A DNA stretch of 64,000 nucleotides from Pseudoduganella guangdongensis (GTDB taxonomy: Bacteria; Pseudomonadota; Gammaproteobacteria; Burkholderiales; Burkholderiaceae_D), in NCBI RefSeq assembly GCF_009857475.1, contig NZ_WWCJ01000001.1:434001-498000 (forward strand), given 5' to 3'. Of the stretch, positions 1 to 7,822 are shown piece after piece. The notes under the pieces are model-generated. The model saw only the letters and a program-made list of their open reading frames with translations. It had not been told where the DNA came from and did not search any database. The translations under genes and the position numbers were made by a program. Numbering within the stretch: position 1 is the stretch's first letter; each line of letters opens with the position of its first letter.

Positions 1-639
1 GTCGATGGTGCGCTGCGCCGCCACGTCCATGCGCAGCAGGGTATCGAACAGGATTTTGCTGCCAAGGCTGGCCGACAGCACCAGCAGCGGAGCCTCCGAC
101 GCTGCGCCCTCGGTGGCGCGCAGGATGGCCTGCGCCATGCGCTGCTGGATGGCGTCGCGCGACACGCCCTGGTAGATCAGCGCGTCCGGAATGCAATCGT
201 TCATCAGCAGGTCCTTGGCGCGCGCATTCAGCTTGGCGCGCACCGCCGGCAGGCGGTCGCTATGGTCGTAGTCCAGTTGGTGCTTGAGGGGTGTGGTCAG
301 CGGCGACCAGACCAGGGCTTTGATGCGTAGTTCGCCCTGGCGCAGTGTGATGGTGCGTTCGAAGAGCTGGATGCCTTCCGCTACGGCCATGGGCGCTGCG
401 CTCGCTGATTGCGCCTGCGCCCGCAACGCGCTACTGAGCTGCAGCACCGTGTCAACCACCCAGCGCTCGTCGTGCGTGCACATGCCGTGCACCAGCAGCA
501 CGTCGACGCTGCGTCCCGGCGCCGTCGCCACGAAGTCGACCAGGCCCGGGAAGGCCCCATCCGCCTGCGCCGGGCGGTAGGGCATGGATGAGCAGCCAAC
601 GAGCATAGCGCAAGCCAGCACCGCGAGAATTCGCTTCAT
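1..639 (-). CDS. Lipoprotein, alpha/beta-hydrolase-like (3' end cut by window edge)
   Basis: An open frame of 213 codons runs off the left window edge without a stop. The N-terminus is a lipoprotein signal with lipobox LVGC (Cys16), so the product should be lipid-anchored. A beta-strand followed by VLLVHGMCTH (about residues 47-56) resembles the oxyanion strand and HG motif of alpha/beta hydrolases. LLVLSASLGSK (about residues 189-199) sits where a nucleophile elbow is expected, but reads S-x-S-L-G instead of G-x-S-x-G. The acid and histidine would lie beyond the window. The substrate is unknown. The start at 639 is chosen because it gives the signal peptide. Confidence 0.7.
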   Translation of the reverse strand, partial: MKRILAVLACAMLVGCSSMPYRPAQADGAFPGLVDFVATAPGRSVDVLLVHGMCTHDERWVVDTVLQLSSALRAQAQSASAAPMAVAEGIQLFERTITLRQGELRIKALVWSPLTTPLKHQLDYDHSDRLPAVRAKLNARAKDLLMNDCIPDALIYQGVSRDAIQQRMAQAILRATEGAASEAPLLVLSASLGSKILFDTLLRMDVAAQRTID

Positions 640-738
640 GTTCGCCTCCATAAAGCCCCATGATCGGCGCAGATGACAGCACGGCCTTTGCGCCACCGCA
701 AATCTGGCAACTTTGGCGGCCGCCGCCTAACATGAAGC

Positions 739-915
739 ATGACCAGCAAACGACAAGCCGAGCGCCTGCCGGCACTGTACCTGGAACCAGAACCCCTGGT
801 CATGGCGGCGCTGCGCGAGCGCGTTCCCGGCCAGCCCGGCTACCCGCAGGCGCGCGCGATCGAGCGCCTGCGGCACAAGCATGTGACGCGCATCCGAAAA
901 CTCAGCCGCAGGTAG
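739..915 (+). CDS. Small basic hypothetical protein, 58 aa
   Basis: This short frame starts with MTSKRQAERLPALYLEP and ends IRKLSRR. It is rich in Arg and Lys, has no signal peptide or membrane segment, and ends one base before the stop codon of the convergent DUF2145 gene. No clear ribosome binding site is visible; an in-line ATG at 732 lies in another frame. I do not recognise the family. The protein-like composition and the fit between neighbours support it, but a chance ORF is possible. Confidence 0.4.
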   Translation: MTSKRQAERLPALYLEPEPLVMAALRERVPGQPGYPQARAIERLRHKHVTRIRKLSRR

Positions 916-916
916 T

Positions 917-1699
917 TCAGAGTTCCAGCACCCGCGCCCCGCCATCTTGCCGGCGCACGAATTGTTCAATGCCATCCACCGTCACCGTAGCGATATCGCC
1001 GCGCATGCGGCGCCCGGTTGGGTGGTCGTCGAATGCGACATTGGCGCGGAACATGCGCCCGCCCAGGCGCTTCACGGCGTTGATACGAACCGAACCGGGG
1101 TCGTAGCCTACCCCGCCCAGCCATTGCTGCGCCTCGGCGCGCGTTTCGACCCGGCCCGGTTCGGCGCTGGCGGCGGCCAGGGTCTCCAGCACCCACTGGT
1201 TGGAGTTCTGGTAGCGCGTGGACCAGGGGTAGGCCAGCATGTTGTAGCGCGGCTCGTGCAGGCGCACCGGCGTGCGCGTGGCCAGCAATTGCGCCAGCCT
1301 TTGCTGCACCGCCGGCGCCGGCAGGATCAGCTGCGCCTTGTACTGGTACAGGTCGGTCAGGAAGAAGCGCCCCAGGCCATCGTTGTACAGCCCCGAGCGC
1401 GCCGTGCCGCAGTCGTTCAGCAAATGCACCACCACCCAGCGCCCGGCCGGGTGGTCGCGCCAGGCCAGGCCCACGTGCGAGAAGCGCAGGCCGTAGTCGG
1501 ACAAGTCCTGCCCGGCGCGCGCGATGATCGCCACCTGCGCGCCGCTGGCGTCCAGCGCCTGCGAGCTGCGCTGGGCCAGGTCCAGCGAACGTTCGACATC
1601 GCCCAGCGAGAGCGGCCGGTGTTCGCAATGCTGGCCGGCGTGGGCGGTGCCGGTGGCGAGGGCCGCAACGGCCAGCAGGGTGAGTAGGGCGCGTCGCAT
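917..1699 (-). CDS. DUF2145 family exported protein
   Basis: The 260-residue product has an N-terminal signal peptide (about residues 1-21, ending AHA) and then a domain I recognise as DUF2145, with blocks such as DYGLRFSHVGLAWRDHP and NMLAYPWSTRYQNSNQW. The family is found in proteobacteria and its molecular function is not known to me. The invariant-looking His, Asn and Trp residues suggest an enzyme. The start of this gene lies 3 bases beyond the stop of the next gene upstream on the same strand (1703-2101), so the two are probably one operon. Confidence 0.75.
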   Translation of the reverse strand: MRRALLTLLAVAALATGTAHAGQHCEHRPLSLGDVERSLDLAQRSSQALDASGAQVAIIARAGQDLSDYGLRFSHVGLAWRDHPAGRWVVVHLLNDCGTARSGLYNDGLGRFFLTDLYQYKAQLILPAPAVQQRLAQLLATRTPVRLHEPRYNMLAYPWSTRYQNSNQWVLETLAAASAEPGRVETRAEAQQWLGGVGYDPGSVRINAVKRLGGRMFRANVAFDDHPTGRRMRGDIATVTVDGIEQFVRRQDGGARVLEL

Positions 1700-1702
1700 G
1701 GC

Positions 1703-2101
1703 TCAGTTCACGCGGCTGTGGTGCAGCAGGGCCTTGCCCGCCTCGTTCGGCAGGAAAGCAATCACCTTGCCGGAAACGACCAGGGCATGGCCGGCCGACA
1801 TGGCCACCGCGCTCACCGCCGTGCCGGCGGCCACCGAGACGCCTTCCAGCGCCTTGCCGCTGAACTGCACCGTGGCCTTGCTGCCATCGGCCGCGCTTTT
1901 CAACACCACCGACACGCCGTCGCCGATGGTTTCCACCGACTCCACCACCAGCGAACCGGCGGCGAACACGGTCAGTATCGAGCCCGCCGCCACCGAGGCG
2001 GTCAAATCGCTCAAGCCGTGCATCGAAGCCTGCGAACCGTCGGCCGCCTGGCTGCTGGCGCAGGCCAGGGCCAGCAGGGTTGCGATCAGGGTGCGTTTCA
2101 T
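1703..2101 (-). CDS. Exported hypothetical protein, 132 aa
   Basis: The start at 2101 gives MKRTLIATLLALACASSQA, a clear signal peptide; a longer frame upstream only adds unlikely sequence. The mature part is rich in small residues and Val, with a hydrophobic stretch (SILTVFAAGSLVV) and another towards the C-terminus (AVAMSAGHALVVSGKVIAF). I cannot assign a family. It is the first gene of a two-gene unit with the DUF2145 protein and diverges from an HTH regulator gene, with 136 bp between the two starts. Confidence 0.65.
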   Translation of the reverse strand: MKRTLIATLLALACASSQAADGSQASMHGLSDLTASVAAGSILTVFAAGSLVVESVETIGDGVSVVLKSAADGSKATVQFSGKALEGVSVAAGTAVSAVAMSAGHALVVSGKVIAFLPNEAGKALLHHSRVN

Positions 2102-2237
2102 TTCTGTTGTGCTCCACAAGTGATTGGAGGCGCCATCTTGCTGCGCCGCCTGCGCCGCCGCAATCGCCGCGCGCACTGTCGCGTCAGGGCGAGCCGGTGG
2201 TATCATATTTCGATACTTTATTGTCGGAGAGGCATGC

Positions 2238-2969
2238 ATGTCCAACGTTACCCGCTTGGTGGACGCCATCAAACGCCAGCTCAAAGCGCGCGGCATCACC
2301 TACGCTGAACTGGGCCAGAAAATCGGCCTCTCGGAGCCGAGCATCAAGCGCATGTTCGCCGCCCGCAATTTCACGCTGGACCGGCTGGAGCAGGTGCTGG
2401 CCGTGCTGGAAATGGACTTTGCCGAACTGGCGCAATCGGCCGCCGACGCGCCGCAGTTGGTTTCCCAGCTCACCTACGCGCAGGAGAAGGAAATCATCAG
2501 CGACACCAAGCTGCTGGTGGTGGCGGTGCTGGCGCTGAACCAGGTGCCGATCGAGGAGGTGGTGGCGAGCTACAAGATCAGCGCCGCCGAAGCGACGGCC
2601 TGCCTGCTGCGGCTGGACCGGATTGGCTTCCTGATGCTCAAGCCGAACAACCGCGTCAAGCTGCTGGTGTCGCGCACCTTTAGCTGGCTGCCGAACGGGC
2701 CGATCCAAAGCTTCTTCCGCGACGAGGCCTACGGCGACTATTTCGACAGCCGTTTCGACGGCCACCACGAGGTGCAGCGCCTGGTAAGCGTAATGCTGTC
2801 GCAGCAATCGACGCGCGCCTTGCTGGACCGCCTGAAGCAGGTGGCCGACGAGTTTTCGCTGCAGCACCAGGACGACGCCCGCCTGCCATTCGAACAGCGG
2901 CGCGCTGTCACCATCATGCTGGCAGCGCGGCCCTGGATGCCGAAAGCATTTAAAGCTCTGTTGCGTTAA
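2238..2969 (+). CDS. XRE-type HTH transcriptional regulator, 243 aa
   Basis: Residues about 1-65 form a Cro/C1-type helix-turn-helix (AELGQKIGLSEPSIKRMFAA). About residues 85-140 look like a second winged-helix-like part (IEEVVASYKISAAEATACLL). The C-terminal 100 residues carry no domain I know. The ATG at 2238 is chosen because GGAGAGG precedes it at 2226-2232 and the N-terminus then starts directly with the HTH fold. It diverges from the 1703-2101 gene, so it may control that pair or the TonB receptor downstream; this is inference. Confidence 0.75.
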   Translation: MSNVTRLVDAIKRQLKARGITYAELGQKIGLSEPSIKRMFAARNFTLDRLEQVLAVLEMDFAELAQSAADAPQLVSQLTYAQEKEIISDTKLLVVAVLALNQVPIEEVVASYKISAAEATACLLRLDRIGFLMLKPNNRVKLLVSRTFSWLPNGPIQSFFRDEAYGDYFDSRFDGHHEVQRLVSVMLSQQSTRALLDRLKQVADEFSLQHQDDARLPFEQRRAVTIMLAARPWMPKAFKALLR

Positions 2970-3022
2970 AGGTAACTTATAGTTAATATCGTTAATATTA
3001 TTAATAATTTAACTAATTGCGG

Positions 3023-5179
3023 ATGAAGAGTTACGGATGGCTGTTGCTGGCGCTGGCGCCGGTAGCGGCGGCGCAGGACAAGAGCGCACCTGCCCCGGCA
3101 CAGGTGGTGGTGAATGGCGAAGCGGAGCGCGACTTCGTGGCCGGCAAGCTGGTCATCGGCAAGAAAGCAATTGCGGAAAGCGGCGCGCAAAATGCCGGCG
3201 AGGTGCTGCGCCGTGAACCTGCCGTGACTGTCGGCAAGAATGGCCAGCTCAGCCTGATGGGGCTGCCTGGCTATACCCAGATCCTGGTCGATGGCCAGCC
3301 GCCCACCGCCGCCGACCCGATGCAGCTGGATGCGCTGCAGATTGAACGCATCGAGATCATCAAATCCGCCACCGCCGAAACCGGCCCATTCGGCCTTGCC
3401 GGCACCATCAACATCGTGCGCCGCAAGGTCGAACGCAAAGCCATGACGCAAGTGCGCGCCAACGGCAATATGGCAGGCGGCCAGGGCGGCGGCGGCGTCA
3501 CCCTGACCAGCAACCAATTGCCGGACGCTTCGCCGTGGAGCTACAACTACGCATTGGTGGCAGACCGGCGCAATACGCCCGGCCTAAGGCAATACCGGCA
3601 AGAGCAAACGATCGGCGGCCAACAGGTCGTGCTCTACCAGGGGGAGGACTCGTCCAGCGGCCGCCTCGATATGTTCACCGGCGATTTCAACGCGGAGGTG
3701 AAGCTCACGCTCGCTCATAAACTGCGCTTCAGCGCCGAAGCGGGCCGCATTGTGGAAAGCAGCGGCGCGACCGACCAGCGCACTTGGCCGGACGCGCGGC
3801 GCCTCGCCGTTGATAAACAAAGCCGGACACCGATGACCACACGCTCGGCGGCAGTCACATGGAGCTGGAACATCGATGACGAGAGTCGGTTCGAGCTTAT
3901 GCTGCGCTCTATAGCAACGAACCTGGATAACGACTACCAGCGCTTCGAGCAATGGGCGCCGGGCCAGCCGCGCACCCGCTTCGATGCGTGGCAGAAGGAC
4001 AGCCGCAATAATATCCTCGACCTGAAATACAACACGGAACTCGGCGCTGGCCACGAAATCTCGGCCGGCGCGAAATTCAGCCGCAACAGCGACGACACCA
4101 ATTACCTGAACCTGGTGAACGGCCTACCCGACCTGAGCTTCGGCGTGCTGGGTAACAAAGTGGCAGGGCGCAGCACCACCACACGCTTTTTCGTGCAGGA
4201 CGACTGGCGCCTGGACCGCGCCAACGCGCTGGGCTTCGGCCTCTCCACCGAAGAACACGAACTGGACCTGCGTGAAGGCCCTTACGAAAACCGCAGCACC
4301 TACCGCATCTGGTCCCCCACGCTGCACTTCGCCCACAAGATTGGCGGCGACAGGAAGCGCCAATTACGAGCCTCGCTCGCGCGCACCTTCCAGGCGCCGG
4401 GCGACTACCAGCTTATGCTGCGGCCCTACATCAACTACCTGGCCCCCTGCAATGCAGCCGGCCAGTGCGGCGCCAACACTCCCGACACCAACGACAAGTC
4501 CGGCAACCCCAAGCTGCAGCCGGAACGCGCACTGGGCCTGAACCTGCGCTACTCGCACGGCTTCGGCTCGGGCAGCGAGTTCGCGACAGAGCTGTACTCG
4601 CGCCGCATCGACAACAAGATCGGCACCATGCTGGCGCTGGAGAGCGTGGCCTGGGCCAATGTGCCGCGCTACGTCTCACGCCCCGCCAACCTGGGCGAGG
4701 CCGACATCTACGGCATCAGCTTCGAAGGCCGCAGCAGCGCCAAAGACTTCTGGAAAGACGCTCCGGCGCTGGACCTGAACGGCAGCGTAGGCTTCTCCCG
4801 CTCGCACCTGCGCGACCTGCCCGGCTCCGACAACCGCATCCCAGGCCAACTGCCATGGCGCGCCAAGCTGGGCCTGTCGTACTCGGTGCCAGGCATGCCG
4901 CTCAAGCTGAACGCCGACGCCAACTGGCTGCCGTCCGACTGGACGCGCCAGAACCTGGTGGAGCGCGCCTATCAGTCCAGCAGGTTCACGCTGAATACCA
5001 GCGCCGCCTGGAAGGTCAATCCGAAGACGAGACTCGTATTCAGCATCGACAACCTGGTCAAACGCAAAGGCCGCCAGATCGATGAATACAGCGCGCAGGG
5101 CCTGACACTCACGGGCTACAGCGAGAGGGACTCGAATACACGGCTACGGGTATCACTGGACACCACACTGGGAGACTAA
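3023..5179 (+). CDS. TonB-dependent outer-membrane receptor, 718 aa
   Basis: A signal peptide (MKSYGWLLLALAPVAAA) is followed by a plug domain with the usual blocks (GEVLRREPAVTVG, TQILVDGQPP, IERIEIIKSATAETGPFG, GTINIV) and a long beta-barrel. Family members import iron chelates, cobalamin, sugars or peptides by TonB energy; the substrate cannot be read from sequence. The C-terminus ends TTLGD without the terminal aromatic residue usual for outer-membrane barrels. A TTG at 3017 would add two residues. The spacer upstream (2970-3016) is very AT-rich and may hold the promoter. A small exported protein follows after 4 bases. Confidence 0.85.
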   Translation: MKSYGWLLLALAPVAAAQDKSAPAPAQVVVNGEAERDFVAGKLVIGKKAIAESGAQNAGEVLRREPAVTVGKNGQLSLMGLPGYTQILVDGQPPTAADPMQLDALQIERIEIIKSATAETGPFGLAGTINIVRRKVERKAMTQVRANGNMAGGQGGGGVTLTSNQLPDASPWSYNYALVADRRNTPGLRQYRQEQTIGGQQVVLYQGEDSSSGRLDMFTGDFNAEVKLTLAHKLRFSAEAGRIVESSGATDQRTWPDARRLAVDKQSRTPMTTRSAAVTWSWNIDDESRFELMLRSIATNLDNDYQRFEQWAPGQPRTRFDAWQKDSRNNILDLKYNTELGAGHEISAGAKFSRNSDDTNYLNLVNGLPDLSFGVLGNKVAGRSTTTRFFVQDDWRLDRANALGFGLSTEEHELDLREGPYENRSTYRIWSPTLHFAHKIGGDRKRQLRASLARTFQAPGDYQLMLRPYINYLAPCNAAGQCGANTPDTNDKSGNPKLQPERALGLNLRYSHGFGSGSEFATELYSRRIDNKIGTMLALESVAWANVPRYVSRPANLGEADIYGISFEGRSSAKDFWKDAPALDLNGSVGFSRSHLRDLPGSDNRIPGQLPWRAKLGLSYSVPGMPLKLNADANWLPSDWTRQNLVERAYQSSRFTLNTSAAWKVNPKTRLVFSIDNLVKRKGRQIDEYSAQGLTLTGYSERDSNTRLRVSLDTTLGD

Positions 5180-5183
5180 GCGA

Positions 5184-5489
5184 ATGAAGAGGACTTTAGT
5201 GGCGATGGCGCTGCTCGCCATGGCGGCAACAGCATTGGCGAAGGAAAAGATGCAGACCAAAGCCCAGTGTGAAGGCAAATGCCTGCCGATGCTGTATGAG
5301 CTCAACGCGGATAAGACGGCTGCGCATCAGCAAAGGCTGAAGAACATTCGCGCCAAAAAAGAAGGCGTCACGGACCCGCAAAAGCTCAAGGAACTAGCGG
5401 AGGCGGAGGAGGTGGAGGTCGAAAAATTCGAGGCGGCGCACGAGAAAATTTGCCGCCAGATGTGCAGCTATTTCCCCGACACGTTGTGA
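5184..5489 (+). CDS. Small exported protein with twin CX3C motif, 101 aa
   Basis: The product has a signal peptide (about residues 1-19, ALA) and a charged, strongly helical mature part. C29-x3-C33 and C90-x3-C94 sit near the two ends of what looks like a helical hairpin with about 56 residues between the pairs. This is the spacing logic of disulphide-bonded helix-hairpins (CHCH and small Tim-type folds), but I do not know a bacterial family to name. It begins 4 bases after the TonB receptor stop and is probably co-transcribed, so a role beside the receptor is possible. Confidence 0.7.
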   Translation: MKRTLVAMALLAMAATALAKEKMQTKAQCEGKCLPMLYELNADKTAAHQQRLKNIRAKKEGVTDPQKLKELAEAEEVEVEKFEAAHEKICRQMCSYFPDTL

Positions 5490-5496
5490 GATGACG

Positions 5497-5529
5497 CTGC
5501 GCGGCAGCCGGCAGAGCGGCGCCGCGCAG
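5497..5529. terminator. GC-rich hairpin between convergent genes
   Basis: CTGCGCGGC at 5497-5505 pairs exactly with GCCGCGCAG at 5521-5529 across a 15-nt loop. It fills the 47-bp gap between the convergent twin-CX3C gene and the M14 peptidase gene, so it may stop both transcripts. There is no T-run on either side. Confidence 0.4.
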
Positions 5530-5536
5530 GTACAGC

Positions 5537-6664
5537 TTAGAAGTTGCGCAGGTTGCGCAGGATTGGTTGCAGCACGTCCGCGCCCAGCTTGGCCGAACGG
5601 GCGCCGCTCCAGCCATTGATTTCGTCCGGATCGTTGGCGTTGTCCTTGAACGGCAGTTCCAGCGTCAGCGACAGGCAGCCGAACAGGTGGGTGATATGCG
5701 GCGAACCCATGGTCAGCACCTCCGGGGTGTAAGGCGACTCGCCGTAGCCGAACTCGGACTGGAAGTCCGGGGAAGCCAGCTTGAAGTCAGCGATGAACTT
5801 ATCCTGCTGCGCCTTCTGCTCCTTGGTGAAATTCGGCAGCGCATCGCTGCCCGCCACGAAGACGTAAGGCAAGCCCTCGTCGCCGTGCACGTCCAGGAAC
5901 AGGTCGCAACCGATTTCCTTCATCTTCTCTTTCACCAGGAAGACTTCCGGCGAACGCTCCATGGTCGGCTCGTTCCATTCGCGGTTCAGGTTGGCGCCAG
6001 CCGCGTTGGTACGCAGGTTGCCGCGCACCGAGCCGTCCGGGTTCATATTCGGCACCACGTAGAAGCAGGCATCCTGCAGGCACTGGCGCGCGTACGGGTT
6101 GGACGCATCCAGCAGCGCCTCGATCATGCCCTCCACGAACCACTCCGCCATGGTCTCGCCAGGGTGCTGGCGCGCGATGACCCACACCTTCTTCTCCGCC
6201 TGCTGGTCACCGATGACCAGCATATTCATATCGCGGCCCTCCACGGTGCTGCCCAGGTCCACCAGTTCAGCGTAAGGGTGCTGCTGCGCCGAATCGAGCA
6301 GCGACAGGTGGCGCTCCCACGAGTATGGCTCGAAGTACGCGTAGTAGACGGAATCGTGTTCCGGCGCGTGCTCGATGGTCATCACTTCGCCATCGAAGGA
6401 AGTCGGGACGCGGAACCAGGTATCGCGGTCGTAGGAAGCGACAGCGTTATAGCCCTTCCAGCCCTCAGCATAGGCAGCCTTGCCAGCGTTCAGGAAACGG
6501 ATGGTCAGCGGCACCGCATTCGCGCCCTGCACTCGGAAATAGAACCACTGGATGATGTCCGCATGGGAGTCCTTGCGGATGTTCAGATCGATATCGCCAG
6601 CGGAGGTAACGCTGACCACATCGATGGCGCCAGCATCGAACTGGCTGCTGATCTTGATAGACAT
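5537..6664 (-). CDS. M14-family zinc carboxypeptidase (cytosolic CCP-like), 375 aa
   Basis: The product has an N-terminal beta-rich domain (about residues 1-130) followed by an M14 peptidase domain. Zinc ligands are visible in RQHPGETMAEW (H167, E170) and the later His in FLDVHGDEG. Substrate-binding residues appear in NPDGSVRGNLRTN and GANLNREW, and the catalytic Glu should be in SLTLELPFKD. The N-domain plus M14 layout is that of the cytosolic carboxypeptidase (Nna1/CCP) group, which in bacteria has no well defined substrate. No signal peptide is seen. The start at 6664 is preferred to one at 6709 because the protein then begins at the N-domain. Confidence 0.85.
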   Translation of the reverse strand: MSIKISSQFDAGAIDVVSVTSAGDIDLNIRKDSHADIIQWFYFRVQGANAVPLTIRFLNAGKAAYAEGWKGYNAVASYDRDTWFRVPTSFDGEVMTIEHAPEHDSVYYAYFEPYSWERHLSLLDSAQQHPYAELVDLGSTVEGRDMNMLVIGDQQAEKKVWVIARQHPGETMAEWFVEGMIEALLDASNPYARQCLQDACFYVVPNMNPDGSVRGNLRTNAAGANLNREWNEPTMERSPEVFLVKEKMKEIGCDLFLDVHGDEGLPYVFVAGSDALPNFTKEQKAQQDKFIADFKLASPDFQSEFGYGESPYTPEVLTMGSPHITHLFGCLSLTLELPFKDNANDPDEINGWSGARSAKLGADVLQPILRNLRNF

Positions 6665-6724
6665 GGTGTGTCCTGTCGAAAATGAAGCGCTGCGCGCGAA
6701 GCCCGACATGATACACCAGTCAAC

Positions 6725-6763
6725 AAATGTCCACTTCGGGGTCAGGAAGAAAGGTGGACATTT
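6725..6763. repeat. Intergenic palindromic repeat, single unit
   Basis: AAATGTCCAC at 6725-6734 and GTGGACATTT at 6754-6763 form a perfect 10-bp inverted repeat around a core containing GGGGTCAGGAAGAAA. The same unit occurs as double, head-to-head copies near 43.8 kb and 52.7 kb. It lies just downstream of the paaX stop codon. Confidence 0.85.
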
Positions 6764-6773
6764 TATTGCGGAC

Positions 6774-7700
6774 TTAGCGGAGGCCGCCGAAGCGGTGGTA
6801 GAAGCTGGATTCGGGCTGGGGGGCGCTGGGGTCTTCGCGTCGCAGGGTAGCGAGGATGTGCTGCTCGGCGGGGGCGCTGAGGGCGTGGTAGAGCTGGCTG
6901 GCCAGTTCGTAGGCGCGGGCGCCGGGCCATGGGTTGGGCAGCAATTCGACTGGCAGCTGCGGGTCGTGCAACTGAACTCGGCGGTAGGCGTGGATCAGCA
7001 GCGTGCGCAGGACAAAGGCTTGTTGCGGATCGACCTGGCCCGCGTCAGCCAAGAGGGCGGGCAAGCCTTCAAACTGGGCGGCGAACCTCTCGTAGCCGGC
7101 GATGACCTCGCTCAGGTCCCAGCCTTCGGCCACCATGTCGCCCATTGGGCGGGCGCGCAGGCCGGGCACTTCGGTGGCTTGCACCACGTACACTTTGGAC
7201 AGCAGGCCCAGGCGTGAGAGCAGGGCTTCCAGCGCTTCCATATCACCGGCGGGATGGCCGGCAATGCCGGGCGCGATCACGCTGTAGCCTTCCCACAGCA
7301 GTTCCTTGCGCAACTGGCTGCGGGCGGGGGCGTCCAGGCCGTCGGCGGCCAGCACCAGGGTCCATTGGCCGTTCCAGTGCGCGGTCAACGGGGCGTAAAT
7401 GCGGCGGAAGGCACGGCTGAAGCGGCGCATGGCGTCGGGCGTGATGGCGTAGGAGCTGCGGCGGCCGTCGCGCTGGGCGCCCAGCCAGCCTTCCTGCGCC
7501 AGCCGGAAGACGGAGGTGCGCAGCAGGCGGTCGTTCACGCCGAAAGGGGCCAATAGCTCGATCAGGCTGCCGGTCCACACCATGCCGCCGTGCGGCACGA
7601 TGGCGTCGCCAAAAATGGTCATCACCAGCGATTTCGAGCGCGGCGGCTCGGCGGCCAGGAATTGTTCTATCCAGCTATTGATGTTCTGGTTTTTTTGCAT
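6774..7700 (-). CDS. paaX: PaaX-family repressor of the phenylacetate operon
   Basis: The 308-residue protein matches PaaX: an N-terminal winged helix (about residues 20-95, with SLIELLAPFGVNDRLLRTSVFRL and a basic wing GRRSSYAIT), a central ferredoxin-like part and a PaaX C-terminal domain (FVLRTLLIHAYRRVQLHDPQLP). PaaX represses paa genes until phenylacetyl-CoA binds it. It diverges from paaA, with the shared control region at 7701-7822. The name is supported by both sequence and position. Confidence 0.93.
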   Translation of the reverse strand: MQKNQNINSWIEQFLAAEPPRSKSLVMTIFGDAIVPHGGMVWTGSLIELLAPFGVNDRLLRTSVFRLAQEGWLGAQRDGRRSSYAITPDAMRRFSRAFRRIYAPLTAHWNGQWTLVLAADGLDAPARSQLRKELLWEGYSVIAPGIAGHPAGDMEALEALLSRLGLLSKVYVVQATEVPGLRARPMGDMVAEGWDLSEVIAGYERFAAQFEGLPALLADAGQVDPQQAFVLRTLLIHAYRRVQLHDPQLPVELLPNPWPGARAYELASQLYHALSAPAEQHILATLRREDPSAPQPESSFYHRFGGLR

Positions 7701-7714
7701 AGAACTAATTCTAT
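7699..7714. promoter_or_regulatory. Inverted repeat at the paaX start codon
   Basis: ATAGAA at 7699-7704 and TTCTAT at 7709-7714 form a perfect inverted repeat with a 4-bp spacer, overlapping the first bases of paaX. A protein bound here would block paaX expression, so autoregulation is a reasonable guess. Confidence 0.4.
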
Positions 7715-7755
7715 ACTTGTCATTGATCTGGATACAGATTTTTTAAATGACACAC

Positions 7756-7792
7756 AAAATTCGTTTGCAAACGTGTTTTTGTATCGTATTAT
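7756..7792 (+). promoter_or_regulatory. Likely paaA promoter with overlapping operator dyad
   Basis: CGTTTGCAAACG at 7762-7773 is a perfect 12-bp palindrome, and the surrounding ACAAAA/TTTTTGT extends the dyad imperfectly to about 30 bp. TTGCAA (7765-7770) and TATTAT (7787-7792), 16 bp apart, could be -35 and -10 boxes. An operator overlapping the -35 box fits repression by PaaX. The site is 30-60 bp upstream of paaA. Confidence 0.5.
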
Positions 7793-7822
7793 GAGTCTAT
7801 CCCGAACAAGGAGGCCCTCCTT

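Noticed and set aside
966..2117. A 383-codon frame overlapping the DUF2145 gene on the same strand
   Set aside because: The frame is Arg/Gly-rich and has no homologous features, while the DUF2145 frame has a signal peptide and conserved blocks.
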